DNA from: a virus
Reading direction: 5' to 3' (one strand)
Length of the DNA stretch: 64,000 bases
IMG/VR virus record: IMGVR_UViG_3300035698_017305
Span: 1-64,000 of that record
Of the stretch, positions 55,152-62,621 are shown one piece after another. The translations under genes were made by a program, and so were the position numbers. Positions within the stretch are counted from its first letter, which is position 1; each line of letters opens with the position of its first letter. The notes below the pieces were generated by a model, which ran no database searches, had not been told where the DNA came from, and was given only the letters and a program-made list of their open reading frames with translations.

Positions 55152-55941
55152 GGGACCGACGATCCAAGATCTACTTGAGGCGACCAAAGGAAAGAGCGCC
55201 CCGCGTGGAGGAGCAGGTGCAGAGGATGGAGTTAAGAGGATAGTTAATCGTCCGGCTAAGGGGGGCGGATCCAAAATTGACCCTGAGGCGGCCATGGCTA
55301 TGCTGGAGGGCATGATTCAAAAGCAGGAAGGCTCACCTAGCATGTCGGAAGATGCATTGGAACAGCATCTAGATGAACAGCAGCACGTCCCAGAACCGGT
55401 AGCGGCAGTAGAACCGCAGGAGACTAACCCAACTGATGATCTCCAAATGGAGATGCTGGCGGAAGAGGAAGCTTTCGCAGAAGTCTCAGAGCATATTACA
55501 GCCCTTGTTTCAGACTATAGAAGGGAGGCCATCGAGAAGCGGTGCACCCCACTAGACGTGGAACAGCTCATTGTAAACGGTGAAGTGAGGCAAAGGGTCA
55601 TCGTGGTACCGGGTAAGTTCGAACCCACCTTCAGATCAAACAGCACCAGAGAAGACATGTTCATCAAAGAAGTGATGTTCGGAGTTACTGGGTCAGCCCA
55701 ATACATCCGGGACAAGTTCGCTTTGATGCAACTGACCCTCGGGGTTGTGGCAATTAACAACCAACCATTACCGTCTCACCTGGATGGGTCAGGTAGGCCG
55801 ACTAAGGATCTGTTCTGGGCTAAGTACGAAAAGACCCTGGACCTTCCTGCTACTCTCATTGCGGACTTGGCTGTCAACCACACATGGTTTAGCCAGCGAG
55901 CCCAAGGTCTGACAATATTCGACGAAGTAAAAAATGGTTAA
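55138..55941 (+). CDS. Acidic phage protein, possibly structural or assembly
   Basis: 267 residues. The first 110 are acidic and Gln/Glu-rich (EQHLDEQQHVPEPVAAVEPQ) and probably disordered; the remainder is an alpha/beta domain with many strands (RQRVIVVPGKFEPTF). Position among small genes suggests a virion or chaperone-type role. Coupled to the next gene (TAATG). Confidence 0.65.
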   Translation: MAENEGPTIQDLLEATKGKSAPRGGAGAEDGVKRIVNRPAKGGGSKIDPEAAMAMLEGMIQKQEGSPSMSEDALEQHLDEQQHVPEPVAAVEPQETNPTDDLQMEMLAEEEAFAEVSEHITALVSDYRREAIEKRCTPLDVEQLIVNGEVRQRVIVVPGKFEPTFRSNSTREDMFIKEVMFGVTGSAQYIRDKFALMQLTLGVVAINNQPLPSHLDGSGRPTKDLFWAKYEKTLDLPATLIADLAVNHTWFSQRAQGLTIFDEVKNG

Positions 55942-56312
55942 TGACTCCACTAGGGTGGGCAGTAGGCAATATGATGTACGACAAATCGCCTGTGCCCGAA
56001 CATGGCACCCCCGTGGAGTTGATGTTCCTATTGATCCGGTCCATGAAGTTCAATGCGGATATCGAGAAGACTCGTGCTTTGATGACTGCGGCGATCAACC
56101 CGGAGAAGGCACAGGATGCTTTCAAGGAATACAGGATAGCCGTACTTCCCTACCTAGTGAAGCAGGAAGAGAAGGAGAAAGCAGAGTTGGCTAAGGTCAT
56201 GGACAGGATGGTAGCTCAAGGACCACTGCAAATCACCCCGATGGTTGACCTAGGTGACCAGTTGCGGAAGATGAAGAAGGATGCACGTAGTGCCAAAAAA
56301 ACCGCAAATTGA
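55941..56312 (+). CDS. Helical phage protein
   Basis: 123 residues, almost all helical, with a C-terminal basic segment (QLRKMKKDARSAKKTAN). Tightly packed after the acidic gene. Function unknown. Confidence 0.65.
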   Translation: MTPLGWAVGNMMYDKSPVPEHGTPVELMFLLIRSMKFNADIEKTRALMTAAINPEKAQDAFKEYRIAVLPYLVKQEEKEKAELAKVMDRMVAQGPLQITPMVDLGDQLRKMKKDARSAKKTAN

Positions 56313-56463
56313 TATCACTGATGCCATGAAGACGTTTAAGAGAGGGGTCACTGCGGGTGAGAAGATAGCTGAACAATTGGAGAGGCTCAACAATACTTTA
56401 GACAAGGTGGTTAAGTCCACTTCTAAGAAGAGTTGGCCTCTCCCAGGCACGGAGAAGGTATGA
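56290..56463 (+). CDS. Small helical protein
   Basis: 57 residues from the GTG at 56290 (AAGG nine bases upstream). Heptad-like helix (AGEKIAEQLERLNNTLDKV). It overlaps genes on both sides by a few bases (ATGA at the end), so it is very likely translated. Confidence 0.55.
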   Translation: MPKKPQIDITDAMKTFKRGVTAGEKIAEQLERLNNTLDKVVKSTSKKSWPLPGTEKV

Positions 56464-56804
56464 CGCCAAGAATTGAACTAATCGGACTAGTTAATGTGGT
56501 AGAAACAGATCTATTTGGTAACTGTAGTTCTAACCAGTCTTTCATCAAGGTTAGAGTTGACGGAAACGAACAATTGATCCCTGGGACTATCAACAAGGAG
56601 GCTTTGGCATCTCTCCGTAAGACCACTGAGCCTTTGTATGAGAGCATGGGGTGTAAGGTGCCTGACGCTGAACCCGTGGAGGTAGAAGCAGCCCCTTTTC
56701 CAAGCCCCCAGATGCCTATGACTCCGGAAGGGTTGCAGGAAGAGATCGAGACACTGGCAGGGGGAGACCCACACACAGACTCGGACGGGGTAGCGCCCCT
56801 TTAA
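56460..56804 (+). CDS. Small phage protein
   Basis: 114 residues from the ATG at 56460 (ATGA overlap). N-terminal beta hairpins (RIELIGLVNVVETDLFG), then a Pro/Glu-rich acidic tail. Function unknown. Confidence 0.6.
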   Translation: MTPRIELIGLVNVVETDLFGNCSSNQSFIKVRVDGNEQLIPGTINKEALASLRKTTEPLYESMGCKVPDAEPVEVEAAPFPSPQMPMTPEGLQEEIETLAGGDPHTDSDGVAPL

Positions 56805-56813
56805 AGGTAAGTG

Positions 56814-57209
56814 ATGAGCAAAGAATCAATACTAGCGGAGTCTCTATTACGCATCGAGGGGAAACTGGACTGGCTGGCCTTAGCCATGGTGCAGAAGGCG
56901 AGGTACGACGGAGCCCCATTCGATCCACTACCGGAGGCCCCACCATACGATATATCCGTGGTTGGAGGCAGATGTCCTTTTTGCAACCACGACATCAAGC
57001 TGGTGTCCCAGGACGGGGTAGCAGTAAGGCAGTGCGAATGTAAGTCAGGGGTGAAACCTATGGATGTAGGGGCACTCAAAGATATAACTGATGCCGTTGG
57101 TGAAAGACTGCGGCAGGAACAAGAAACTGTGAGGAGAACGAACGATGCCAGAAGCGCCGACGCAAGCAGATTATCTGAGACAGATGGGGATGACTCTACC
57201 GGAGCGTAG
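56814..57209 (+). CDS. Zinc-ribbon-containing phage protein
   Basis: 131 residues from the ATG at 56814. An N-terminal helix (LRIEGKLDWLALAMVQ) precedes a four-Cys module CPFCNHDIK...QCECKSG, then a helical end. It overlaps the following gene by 65 bases in another frame. Confidence 0.6.
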   Translation: MSKESILAESLLRIEGKLDWLALAMVQKARYDGAPFDPLPEAPPYDISVVGGRCPFCNHDIKLVSQDGVAVRQCECKSGVKPMDVGALKDITDAVGERLRQEQETVRRTNDARSADASRLSETDGDDSTGA

Positions 57210-57528
57210 TACCGGTAAGGCTCAGGTATTAGGAGTGTTTAAGATTGAACACCTTCTAGCAATCAAGTATGACGATGGACGGAAGATCAATACCCAGATG
57301 GGGTTTATGGCGGGGGATGAGGTAGTACTACTCCCCATTGATGTTGGTAAGGAGAAGTACAAACCGGACCACGCAACCACGTCCAAAGCTTCCGGGTTCA
57401 TTAACGAAGCTATCAAGAAGTGGAAGAAGAGGTTTGACGCGGCCATTGGTAAGGTGGACGTGGATCTAGCCCCAGAAGCACCTATGATGGGAGGAGAAGA
57501 CAAAGATGGCGATGAAGCCTCTAAATAA
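57145..57528 (+). CDS. Small phage protein
   Basis: 127 residues. The start is ATG behind GAGGAG. Strand-rich N-terminal half (QVLGVFKIEHLLAIKYDDG), then a basic helix (FINEAIKKWKKRFDAAIG) and an acidic end. It sits just before and overlaps the GroES-like gene. Confidence 0.6.
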   Translation: MPEAPTQADYLRQMGMTLPERSTGKAQVLGVFKIEHLLAIKYDDGRKINTQMGFMAGDEVVLLPIDVGKEKYKPDHATTSKASGFINEAIKKWKKRFDAAIGKVDVDLAPEAPMMGGEDKDGDEASK

Positions 57529-57814
57529 ATGGGTTCAGATAAAGCCCGATCCCCGTCCAGAAACTACCGAAGCTGGCTTAGTGTTGGTTGAGTCCACCAC
57601 TGAGAAGCTAAGTGCGAGCGCGGGGACGGTCCTCGCGGTGGGCCTAGATGTTGATCATGCAAAAGTGACTGTCGGGGATCGGGTTATGTACAGGTTCTTC
57701 TTGGAACAAGCCCACACTCTGCAAGACGACTCGTGCTTGATTAAATACGATGACCTGATGGCTGTTGTTGACAAGGACACACCAGTAGGGTTCCTGAACA
57801 AGACAGGAGACTGA
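57506..57814 (+). CDS. GroES-like co-chaperonin
   Basis: 102 residues. The cpn10 order is clear: PLNKWVQIKPDPRPETTEAGLVLVE, then AGTVLAVG, VTVGDRVMYRFFL and CLIKYDDLMAVV. The mobile-loop region has EAGLVL-like residues. Phage GroES homologues (e.g. T4 gp31) cap host GroEL so that large capsid proteins can fold. A roughly 10-residue C-terminal extension is unusual. Confidence 0.85.
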   Translation: MAMKPLNKWVQIKPDPRPETTEAGLVLVESTTEKLSASAGTVLAVGLDVDHAKVTVGDRVMYRFFLEQAHTLQDDSCLIKYDDLMAVVDKDTPVGFLNKTGD

Positions 57815-57815
57815 C

Positions 57816-58538
57816 ATGGGAGAGATCAGAAATGTATCCCCGCGTAAGGTTGATTACTACTGGGTTATACCCCTTAGTGAGATAGACTTCCCGGTTAAGG
57901 GCATCTATAAAACTCGGAGTGGGGAATTGCCCACGCGTATGAAGTTCCTACACCCCAAGGCTTACTGGGATTTCAAACGTCTTCAGAGGGACACTGACTT
58001 CAAGCTGGTGTACTCAGACATGTACCGGTCCTTTGCGGAGTCTCTGGCTGCTAAGAAACGTAAGCCTAGGCTGGTAGCGTCTCCCTCTTTCAGTGGTCAC
58101 AACTTCGGTGTCAGCTTTGACATCGACATGGGTAAGGCCCAGGAAGTGATTGGGAAGATACATGGCGCTGCCGATGCTACAGTGTTTGCAGTCCAGCAGT
58201 TCCTAGCGAAGTATGGGTGGACTCATATCAACAAGGAAAGCTGGCATTTCAACCATGTAACTGGGTACGGTTACTCTAGGCCATGGATAGACGCTACATA
58301 CGGTGACGAGTTTAACCTGACTGCTGAAGAGATTCAGTCGGCTCTGAACGAACTTGGGTACAACGTATGGCCTATTGACGGAGACATCGGTCCCCAAACT
58401 GAGGCAGCAGTTGAAGAGTTCCAGGAGGACTACAGCCTTGCTGCTGATGGGGTCCCGGGCAGAATGACCCAGAGGATTCTGGCTAGCTTTGCCGCTGAAA
58501 TTGAACTCATAGACCCGGTGGAATATACTAATGAGTAA
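57816..58538 (+). CDS. Endolysin: M15-type D,D/L,D-peptidase with peptidoglycan-binding domain
   Basis: 240 residues. The M15 metallopeptidase domain has H95/D102 (GHNFGVSFDID) and the E141/H144 end (KESWHFNH). Residues about 165-235 form a PG_binding_1 repeat (EIQSALNELGYNVWPIDGDI). No signal peptide is visible, so a holin would be needed. This enzyme class cleaves peptide cross-links of the cell wall, which supports a bacterial host. Confidence 0.85.
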   Translation: MGEIRNVSPRKVDYYWVIPLSEIDFPVKGIYKTRSGELPTRMKFLHPKAYWDFKRLQRDTDFKLVYSDMYRSFAESLAAKKRKPRLVASPSFSGHNFGVSFDIDMGKAQEVIGKIHGAADATVFAVQQFLAKYGWTHINKESWHFNHVTGYGYSRPWIDATYGDEFNLTAEEIQSALNELGYNVWPIDGDIGPQTEAAVEEFQEDYSLAADGVPGRMTQRILASFAAEIELIDPVEYTNE

Positions 58539-58686
58539 GAAAGTTCGGGTTAACTACCTGATACCGGAAGACGTCAAGAAGTTCTTGGGCAAGTACGCCA
58601 AGGACAATGACACTACCTGTACGTCCGTGGTGGTTAAGCTCATAAAAAGGCTCAAGCACGAGGTAGAACATGTCGAATCAGTATGA
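58531..58686 (+). CDS. Small RHH-like protein (51 aa)
   Basis: It starts MSKKVRVNYLIPEDVKKFLG, overlapping the lysin stop and the next gene start. A strand followed by two helices (DVKKFLGKYAKDN; SVVVKLIKRLKHEVE) matches a ribbon-helix-helix DNA-binding fold, usually an autorepressor. No operator is evident. Confidence 0.6.
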   Translation: MSKKVRVNYLIPEDVKKFLGKYAKDNDTTCTSVVVKLIKRLKHEVEHVESV

Positions 58687-59290
58687 TGGCTACAAACTAG
58701 TAACGGATACCTATCCTCTACCGGTTAAGGCCACATTAGACGATGTTATCGGGGCACTGAAGGAAGTATTCCGACAGCCCTTTGTGCAGAGTTTAGTGAT
58801 CAGGATAGGTCTCGGCGATCCTGTTACGGTGGAGAGGTATGTCCCTGCGGATGCCGTTAGGGAAGTGACTGAATACGTAGAAACTAGTGTGTTGTCGGCT
58901 ATACGCAACGCTGATATGGAGGGTTTGAGGTCAGATGAACTTCCTCAGACAGTGCTTGGTAAGGTGGCAGCTATGTTCTACTACATCCAAAACAGGCGTC
59001 TACAACCAGCTTTTGTAGTTGTAGGATCGGTATCATTTCTTCTGGGTGAGTTAAGTAAAGAAGTAGAGGGTACTCCTCTAGCGAGCATGGTTGCTGACAA
59101 TATAGAAGAGGGGATCGACCGCATACTCGGAGTGTCTCTGGTGGAGGACGATGATCTCCCACCCGATGCTTTGATAGTATGCGGTGCCCCTACATCATTA
59201 GCTGAGCCTATAGACGTTAAGCTCAGTGTTATCACAACCATGGAGAACGCGAATGAACCCATCAGAGAAAGCCCCGATCCTGGAAGTTAG
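58670..59290 (+). CDS. Phage protein of unknown function
   Basis: 206 residues. Long helical stretches with a hydrophobic segment (RLQPAFVVVGSVSFLLGELSK) that looks like a buried helix rather than a membrane anchor. The start is ATG behind GAGG. Possibly a virion-associated protein by position. Confidence 0.65.
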   Translation: MSNQYDGYKLVTDTYPLPVKATLDDVIGALKEVFRQPFVQSLVIRIGLGDPVTVERYVPADAVREVTEYVETSVLSAIRNADMEGLRSDELPQTVLGKVAAMFYYIQNRRLQPAFVVVGSVSFLLGELSKEVEGTPLASMVADNIEEGIDRILGVSLVEDDDLPPDALIVCGAPTSLAEPIDVKLSVITTMENANEPIRESPDPGS

Positions 59291-59408
59291 GAAAGACAGG
59301 CTGAAGATTGATCTAACCGATGAAGGTATTGATTTCAAACTGGACATGTCGTTGTCCAAGATACTGGATGCAATTGAACGATGGCTGAAATCTCTACGCA
59401 AGGGTTAA
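59253..59408 (+). CDS. Small phage protein (51 aa)
   Basis: 51 residues (starting MNPSEKAPILEVRKDRLKID), beta-rich then helical with a basic end. Strong GGAG site and overlaps with both neighbours support translation. Function unknown. Confidence 0.6.
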   Translation: MNPSEKAPILEVRKDRLKIDLTDEGIDFKLDMSLSKILDAIERWLKSLRKG

Positions 59409-59680
59409 GTCTACGTACTGTCGAGGCAGAGATAGTGGAGTCTAGTCTCGACTACAGATCCTTATTCGATGCTAGAGACGGTGTACGTAAGCGGGTGGAG
59501 GCCCAGTCTGACATCCCTCGAATGCTAACCCCACTACAGTATTGGTCTGGTACCGACGCTGTTCTTGGGTCTTTGGATATGGCTATCAGTGCGGTAGAGC
59601 GGACGATGGCAGAACTGAAAGAACTTTCCCGAAAGATTAGGGCGGGTGAGATACCCAACTTAGACACCGGGATTAATTGA
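59381..59680 (+). CDS. Small helical phage protein
   Basis: 99 residues, helical, with a Leu/Glu-rich second half (AISAVERTMAELKELSRKI). The ribosome binding site is weak; it is probably coupled to the preceding gene by overlap. Confidence 0.6.
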   Translation: MAEISTQGLSLRTVEAEIVESSLDYRSLFDARDGVRKRVEAQSDIPRMLTPLQYWSGTDAVLGSLDMAISAVERTMAELKELSRKIRAGEIPNLDTGIN

Positions 59681-59687
59681 GGTAGGC

Positions 59688-60170
59688 ATGGCTGAATTCG
59701 ACAAGTCCCTAGTGGACCAAATAGTTAGAGCCCTGAACGCAACAGGGGGAGAGGTGATTGAAGTCACTTCGGTGACCCCACAGGTTAACTTCATTTGTAG
59801 GGTCAAGCCCGAAGATGAGGGGCAGTGGGTGCATGGACCGGTTGAACGGCTGGTTAAGTTTGCATTTGATTACAAGATGGAAAATGCAGGGGCTGAGCAA
59901 TGGAAGATCCATGCCTGTAAGCAGTATATGTACCGTCTACAGAAAGTAGGCGGGGCTAAGTATGCTTACGGTTGGAACCTATCATTCCGATTCAACATCC
60001 CCCTAGAAGACCTAATGGATGAGGTAGTCGGTTGTATCAGAGGGGTAGACGACAACAAGAAGGTGAATATCACTGAGATGGATCTACCGTTTGATCCTAC
60101 CTCCCCAGCTAACCCAGATGCCAGGGGCCTTCTAAGGGCCGGTAGGGGCATGACACCGGTTGAAAGTTAA
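59688..60170 (+). CDS. Phage protein of unknown function
   Basis: 160 residues with alternating strands (QVNFICRVKPEDEGQWVHG; AYGWNLSFRFNIP) and a Gly/Arg-rich end. The start is ATG behind GAGG. A structural role is suggested only by position. Confidence 0.65.
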   Translation: MAEFDKSLVDQIVRALNATGGEVIEVTSVTPQVNFICRVKPEDEGQWVHGPVERLVKFAFDYKMENAGAEQWKIHACKQYMYRLQKVGGAKYAYGWNLSFRFNIPLEDLMDEVVGCIRGVDDNKKVNITEMDLPFDPTSPANPDARGLLRAGRGMTPVES

Positions 60171-60173
60171 ACT

Positions 60174-60746
60174 ATGGAGTCAGTACCGTACAGTGTTCAA
60201 CTAGGGCGTGAGGGAGCAGGTAAGGACCATGACTGGGGTAAGTGGAAGGTAGAGATCACCTTTGCCAAAGACAGAACCCCCGGAGGACCTAACTCTTTTG
60301 TGGTAGAGGTATATGAAAATGGCATAGCCTTGGGTGCAGCAGGAGATATGAGAGCTTACCTATGTAGAGACATCGAAGAGAAGGATCTTGGGTGTCAAAA
60401 GGTATTCTCCGCCCTGTACGTTGACTTCAAGACCATAGCGGTGTGCCCTCACTGTAAACGGACCTGGAACCCCAACAGGTTAACCACGACCGTGGTATAC
60501 AGGCTGTCCACAGACAAAGCCGCTATCGCCATAGCCAAGATTATGCGGAGGGTTGAGTTTGATGCGGACATCTTTATCAAGTACCACCCCTCTGATATAC
60601 GTTACCAGGAAATGGTTAGAGAGCTGGGGTTGGACAAGGCTGCTACCCTACAAGGACTACTGGTATACAAGAAGTCAGACCTGATAAATGCCATATCAAC
60701 TGGAAAAGGTTTGGAAGAAGAGTTGAAAGGACTGCTCAGTGCGTAA
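60174..60746 (+). CDS. Phage protein with CxxC motif
   Basis: 190 residues. The middle carries MRAYLCRDIEEKDLGC and VCPHCKRTWNP, which can form one zinc site. The C-terminal half is helical. Encoded four bases after the preceding gene. Confidence 0.65.
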   Translation: MESVPYSVQLGREGAGKDHDWGKWKVEITFAKDRTPGGPNSFVVEVYENGIALGAAGDMRAYLCRDIEEKDLGCQKVFSALYVDFKTIAVCPHCKRTWNPNRLTTTVVYRLSTDKAAIAIAKIMRRVEFDADIFIKYHPSDIRYQEMVRELGLDKAATLQGLLVYKKSDLINAISTGKGLEEELKGLLSA

Positions 60747-60758
60747 TATACTATACCC

Positions 60759-61196
60759 ATGTATTCTTTTTTACACGAGACAGACCAAATCAAACTCTCC
60801 GGTCTCAATGACTGGCTAGGGAAGATACGGTCAACTAAGGAACCTTCGCAACGGAACGTTGATAGGGCGGAGAGGTTAGCTAACGATCCTAACTGGAAGG
60901 ACTTCAATAGACGCCTGTTAGACCCACAGTTTCAGATGGCTGTCATTGAGAACAAGGATAGCGATGATAGGCTAAAAAGATATGTCATTTCGATGGCCCA
61001 ACTCTACAAGGGGGATAAGGTCGGACGAGTGAAGGGCAAGTCAGGCTCTTATGAAGTGCGGCAATTAGCAGATGGTAGACTGGGATGTACATGCCTGGAT
61101 TGGAAGTACGCTAAGTCACATAGAGGCGAGGACTGTAAGCACATCACAGCTTGGAAGAAGACACATCGTTCAGAGGGGAAGAATGTGAGGCTATGA
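60759..61196 (+). CDS. SWIM zinc-finger protein
   Basis: 145 residues. The C-terminal part has CTCLDWKYAKSHRGEDCKH, i.e. CxC-x12-CxH, the SWIM finger signature of DNA- or protein-binding modules. The N-terminal half is helical. It is followed by about 110 bases without a gene (61197-61312), containing two hairpins (GGCCGG..CCGGC and GGCGG..CCGCC) of unknown role. Confidence 0.7.
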   Translation: MYSFLHETDQIKLSGLNDWLGKIRSTKEPSQRNVDRAERLANDPNWKDFNRRLLDPQFQMAVIENKDSDDRLKRYVISMAQLYKGDKVGRVKGKSGSYEVRQLADGRLGCTCLDWKYAKSHRGEDCKHITAWKKTHRSEGKNVRL

Positions 61197-61312
61197 GAAC
61201 TTCACCTTTCTCCTCTTCTACACATTCTGTGTTCTCCGATTCAATCAGTGAGGTGGCCGGTCTCTACCGGCGGATTCCAATGCCGCCATTCTCCTTATAG
61301 CAGGAAAGTAAT

Positions 61313-61582
61313 ATGAAGTTCCATGAGCTAAAACAGAAAGAAACTACGTTAATGCACCGAGCTGCGGTGCTATCCAGGGTAGCTGGGTTTATCAAGACTA
61401 ACTACCTACCAGATGACTCAGGTGAAGCCTCTGGTAAATTGTATGTTGAAGGCTGTTCTGTAAGTGAGGTCCCGGAAGAGACTCTATCAGACATGTACGA
61501 TACATTCATCGAGGAGATCCAGGACATCAATAAAGAGATAGACACACTACATAATTTGGAAGTTCAGGAGGGTGACGAATGA
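61313..61582 (+). CDS. Small acidic coiled-coil protein
   Basis: 89 residues, helical and acidic (ETLSDMYDTFIEEIQDINKE). The start is ATG behind CAGGAAAG. It overlaps the next gene by ATGA and probably forms a pair with it. Confidence 0.65.
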   Translation: MKFHELKQKETTLMHRAAVLSRVAGFIKTNYLPDDSGEASGKLYVEGCSVSEVPEETLSDMYDTFIEEIQDINKEIDTLHNLEVQEGDE

Positions 61583-62022
61583 GTAAAGGCAAGAAGAGCA
61601 AGTCTGTAGACCCTGGCCGGGTGTCCTACAAGGACCTACTATTCAGGCAGGTAAAAGCAGAAAGAGCCATTGAAGCACTTGGACTTGATCTTACTGCGTT
61701 TAAGAAGAACGTCAGGGAGGCCATAAGTACTCTGTACGAGAACCAGATACTACTGGGCCGTAAGGTGGACACCCTTGATGAGTCTCTGACCGTTATAATC
61801 AGACTCCTACAGGACAAGAACATCATAGAATCTACTGAGGAGATCGCCGAGCTGTCCAAGGAGATGAGACAGGTGGTGGCAGCATCCAACTTGATTCTGT
61901 TGCTCACGGCACCGGTGGCTAAAAAAGGAGAGGGGGTAGAGTCTCCCCCACCCCCATCTACACCGCCGCAAGAAGCGGGGGCGCAACCGTATCCAAAAGG
62001 AGCCAGGATCTATAAGTCCTAG
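61579..62022 (+). CDS. Coiled-coil protein with proline-rich tail
   Basis: 147 residues. A long coiled coil (AIEALGLDLTAFKKNVREA) and a Pro/Gly-rich C-terminus (PPPPSTPPQEAGAQPYPKG). Convergent with the minus-strand gene 62019-62360. Function unknown. Confidence 0.65.
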   Translation: MSKGKKSKSVDPGRVSYKDLLFRQVKAERAIEALGLDLTAFKKNVREAISTLYENQILLGRKVDTLDESLTVIIRLLQDKNIIESTEEIAELSKEMRQVVAASNLILLLTAPVAKKGEGVESPPPPSTPPQEAGAQPYPKGARIYKS

Positions 62023-62360
62023 ACTTCCATAGTTCCGTCCTTTGAATTGATCTTAAGGCCATCCCGCACAGGGACAACGTATCTGATCATGTCTTTGTGT
62101 ACCATTAGAACGATTTCGGGGGTAACATCAGTGTTGTCCTCTTCCTCCTCACCGTCCTTGGGGGGCTTGCTCATCCTACGGAAGAACCCAATGAAGTCGT
62201 CCCCGATCTCGGAGATAGCACACACTGATTTGATCTTTACCGGGTTAGCATCCACTTCCGCTCCCTCCTTTGTCGGCTCCATAACAAGCAGCACATCAAT
62301 TGAATCAACGTCCCCGTACCCTTCGAAGTCAATCATCTCTGTATCGCAGTAAGTTCCCAT
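62019..62360 (-). CDS. Small acidic protein
   Basis: 113 residues with strands (SIDVLLVMEPTKEGAEV; VKIKSVCAISEIGDDF) and an acidic loop (GEEEEDNTDV). Two bases separate it from 62362-62619, suggesting one operon with the ligase. Function unknown. Confidence 0.65.
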   Translation of the reverse strand: MGTYCDTEMIDFEGYGDVDSIDVLLVMEPTKEGAEVDANPVKIKSVCAISEIGDDFIGFFRRMSKPPKDGEEEEDNTDVTPEIVLMVHKDMIRYVVPVRDGLKINSKDGTMEV

Positions 62361-62361
62361 G

Positions 62362-62619
62362 TCATCTACTCCATTTCTCTATGAATTTCACTCGCTCGGC
62401 CCTGGTGATAAACTCCGGATTCGGTTCATCTTCCCCAATGTCGTGGGGGCTGTAGAACACCAGATGCTTACCTCTTTCCTCAATCAGAATTGTGTTTGAA
62501 ACCCGCAGCACTTGGTTTGGTTCATCGGGCTTCACCGACTCCACTATCACCTTCAGTGTCTGGGGCTTGTTGTACTCTGCTACCTTTACCGGTCTGTCTT
62601 CCTGCTGCTCTTCGCTCAT
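62362..62619 (-). CDS. Small protein next to DNA ligase
   Basis: 85 residues from the ATG at 62619 (GGAG six bases upstream). Charged N-terminus, then strands (TLKVIVESVKP; VLRVSNTILIEERGKHLVFYS). It follows the ligase stop by two bases. Function unknown. Confidence 0.65.
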   Translation of the reverse strand: MSEEQQEDRPVKVAEYNKPQTLKVIVESVKPDEPNQVLRVSNTILIEERGKHLVFYSPHDIGEDEPNPEFITRAERVKFIEKWSR

Positions 62620-62621
62620 GC